Below are positions 33,451 through 34,097 of a DNA stretch of 34,097 nucleotides, in pieces. Every line of letters begins with the position of its first letter. The first letter of the stretch is position 1. The translations under genes were made by a program, and so were the position numbers. The notes under the pieces are model-generated. The model was not told the DNA's origin, did not search any database, and saw only the letters and a list, made by a program, of their open reading frames with translations. The stretch comes from CAZOGW01 sp964579415 (GTDB lineage Bacteria; Actinomycetota; Acidimicrobiia; Spongiisociales; UBA5794), in the NCBI GenBank assembly GCA_964579415.1, contig CAZOGW010000022.1:1-34097 (forward strand), read 5' to 3'.

Positions 33451-34097
33451 TCAACGCCCGCTGTTGAAGGCCTCCCGCCATTTGACGCGGGCGCCGAAGC
33501 GGAGCAGTCCGCCGGCGTAGACCCGCCCCGCCAGCCGGACCAGGAGCACGATGGTGGCGACGGTGATCAGCACGGAGAGGCCCATCTCGAGCGGGGTGAT
33601 GGCGTCGTGTGCCAGCCGGATGGGGGCGACGTAGGGAGCGGTGAAGGGAATATACGTGCCCACCACGGCCATCGTGCCGGTGGGATCGCCCAGCGCGGCG
33701 AAGGCGAAGAAGTAGCCGACGACCGCAATGATCGAAAGGGGCGCCGCCACCGTCTGAGCGTCCTCCGACCGAGACACCAACGCTCCGGCGGCGCCGAAGA
33801 GCGTGGCGTAGAGCACGAACCCCAGGATGAACCATCCGATCAGCGCCACCAGCGAGTCGATCGGAATGCTGGGCAGGTCGAGAGCTCCGCTCACCTCAAT
33901 CGCCGCCATCGCGGCGATGAGGACGACCACCATCTGGCTGAGCCCGAGCAGTCCGATCCCGATCAGCTTGCCGGCAAAGAGCTGCCACGGCTTGACCGCC
34001 GACAGCATCACCTCGACGACGCGGTTGATCTTCTCCTCGGTGACGCCGGTGAGCATCCACGTGCCGTAGAGCAGCACCGCCATGTACATCAGGATCA
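33451..34097 (-). CDS. ABC-2 type transporter permease, 3' part only
   Basis: The C-terminal 215 or so codons of an ABC exporter permease; the frame stays open through the window edge at 34097, so the start is missing. The motif GVTEEKINRVVEVMLSAVKPWQLFAGK is the cytoplasmic segment found in ABC-2 permeases of the NatB/YhaP group, just after a membrane helix. Four to five hydrophobic segments follow (IGLLGLSQMVVVLIAAMAAI; VALIGWFILGFVLYATLFGA; SIIAVVGYFFAFAALG; VLITVATIVLLVRLAGRVY), ending KWREAFNSGR. In this group the ATPase gene usually lies directly upstream, which would be outside the window. Substrate unknown. Confidence 0.85.
   Translation of the reverse strand, partial: ILMYMAVLLYGTWMLTGVTEEKINRVVEVMLSAVKPWQLFAGKLIGIGLLGLSQMVVVLIAAMAAIEVSGALDLPSIPIDSLVALIGWFILGFVLYATLFGAAGALVSRSEDAQTVAAPLSIIAVVGYFFAFAALGDPTGTMAVVGTYIPFTAPYVAPIRLAHDAITPLEMGLSVLITVATIVLLVRLAGRVYAGGLLRFGARVKWREAFNSGR

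Overview
The window is high-GC DNA with long antisense shadow ORFs, GTG/TTG/CTG starts, several genes without a Shine-Dalgarno sequence, and AfsR/SARP-type regulators fused to STAND-like ATPases. This points to an actinobacterium, possibly an environmental lineage such as Acidimicrobiia. The class is an inference from gene content; there is no rRNA or tRNA in the window.

Layout. 1-2.8 kb: a minus-strand pair, an AdiC-like amino-acid/amine antiporter translationally coupled (ATGA) to a P-loop protein of the cyclic 2,3-diphosphoglycerate synthetase family. 3.05-4.6 kb: two back-to-back, divergent ribbon-helix-helix/PIN toxin-antitoxin modules with palindromic operator candidates. 4.66-7.8 kb: a large secreted M14 zinc carboxypeptidase. 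7.97-11.7 kb: the DEAH helicase hrpA. 11.7-12.3 kb: a third toxin-antitoxin module (AbrB/PIN) whose toxin seems to start at CTG. 12.4-13.8 kb: a small membrane protein divergent from ACC deaminase (acdS). 13.9-15.8 kb: an ECF sigma factor and a large single-pass membrane partner. 15.86-29.28 kb: five co-directional minus-strand genes, namely three tandem paralogous SARP(BTAD)-ATPase-TPR regulators, a 108-residue unknown protein, and a DUF4062-class III cyclase-ATPase-TPR protein. 29.4-33.1 kb: a secreted protein joining an alkaline-phosphatase-superfamily phosphodiesterase to a UshA-like 5'-nucleotidase. 33.13-33.45 kb: a gene-free stretch with GC-rich hairpin elements. 33.45 kb to the end: the 3' part of an ABC-2 permease gene.

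How the parts may work together. The 13.4-kb array of four giant ATPases is the most distinctive part. The three SARP-like proteins share an almost unchanged DNA-binding and BTAD region but differ in the ATPase and TPR parts, which suggests common DNA targets with different inputs. A 9-bp direct repeat with 11-bp period, the geometry used by SARP proteins, lies just upstream of the two-gene DUF4062/cyclase operon, so that operon may be a target of the regulators next to it. The three antitoxin genes each carry a TAC-N2-T hexamer exactly six bases before the ATG, which suggests leaderless transcripts. The two secreted hydrolases (M14 peptidase, nucleotide phosphoesterase) suggest scavenging of peptides and nucleotides outside the cell.
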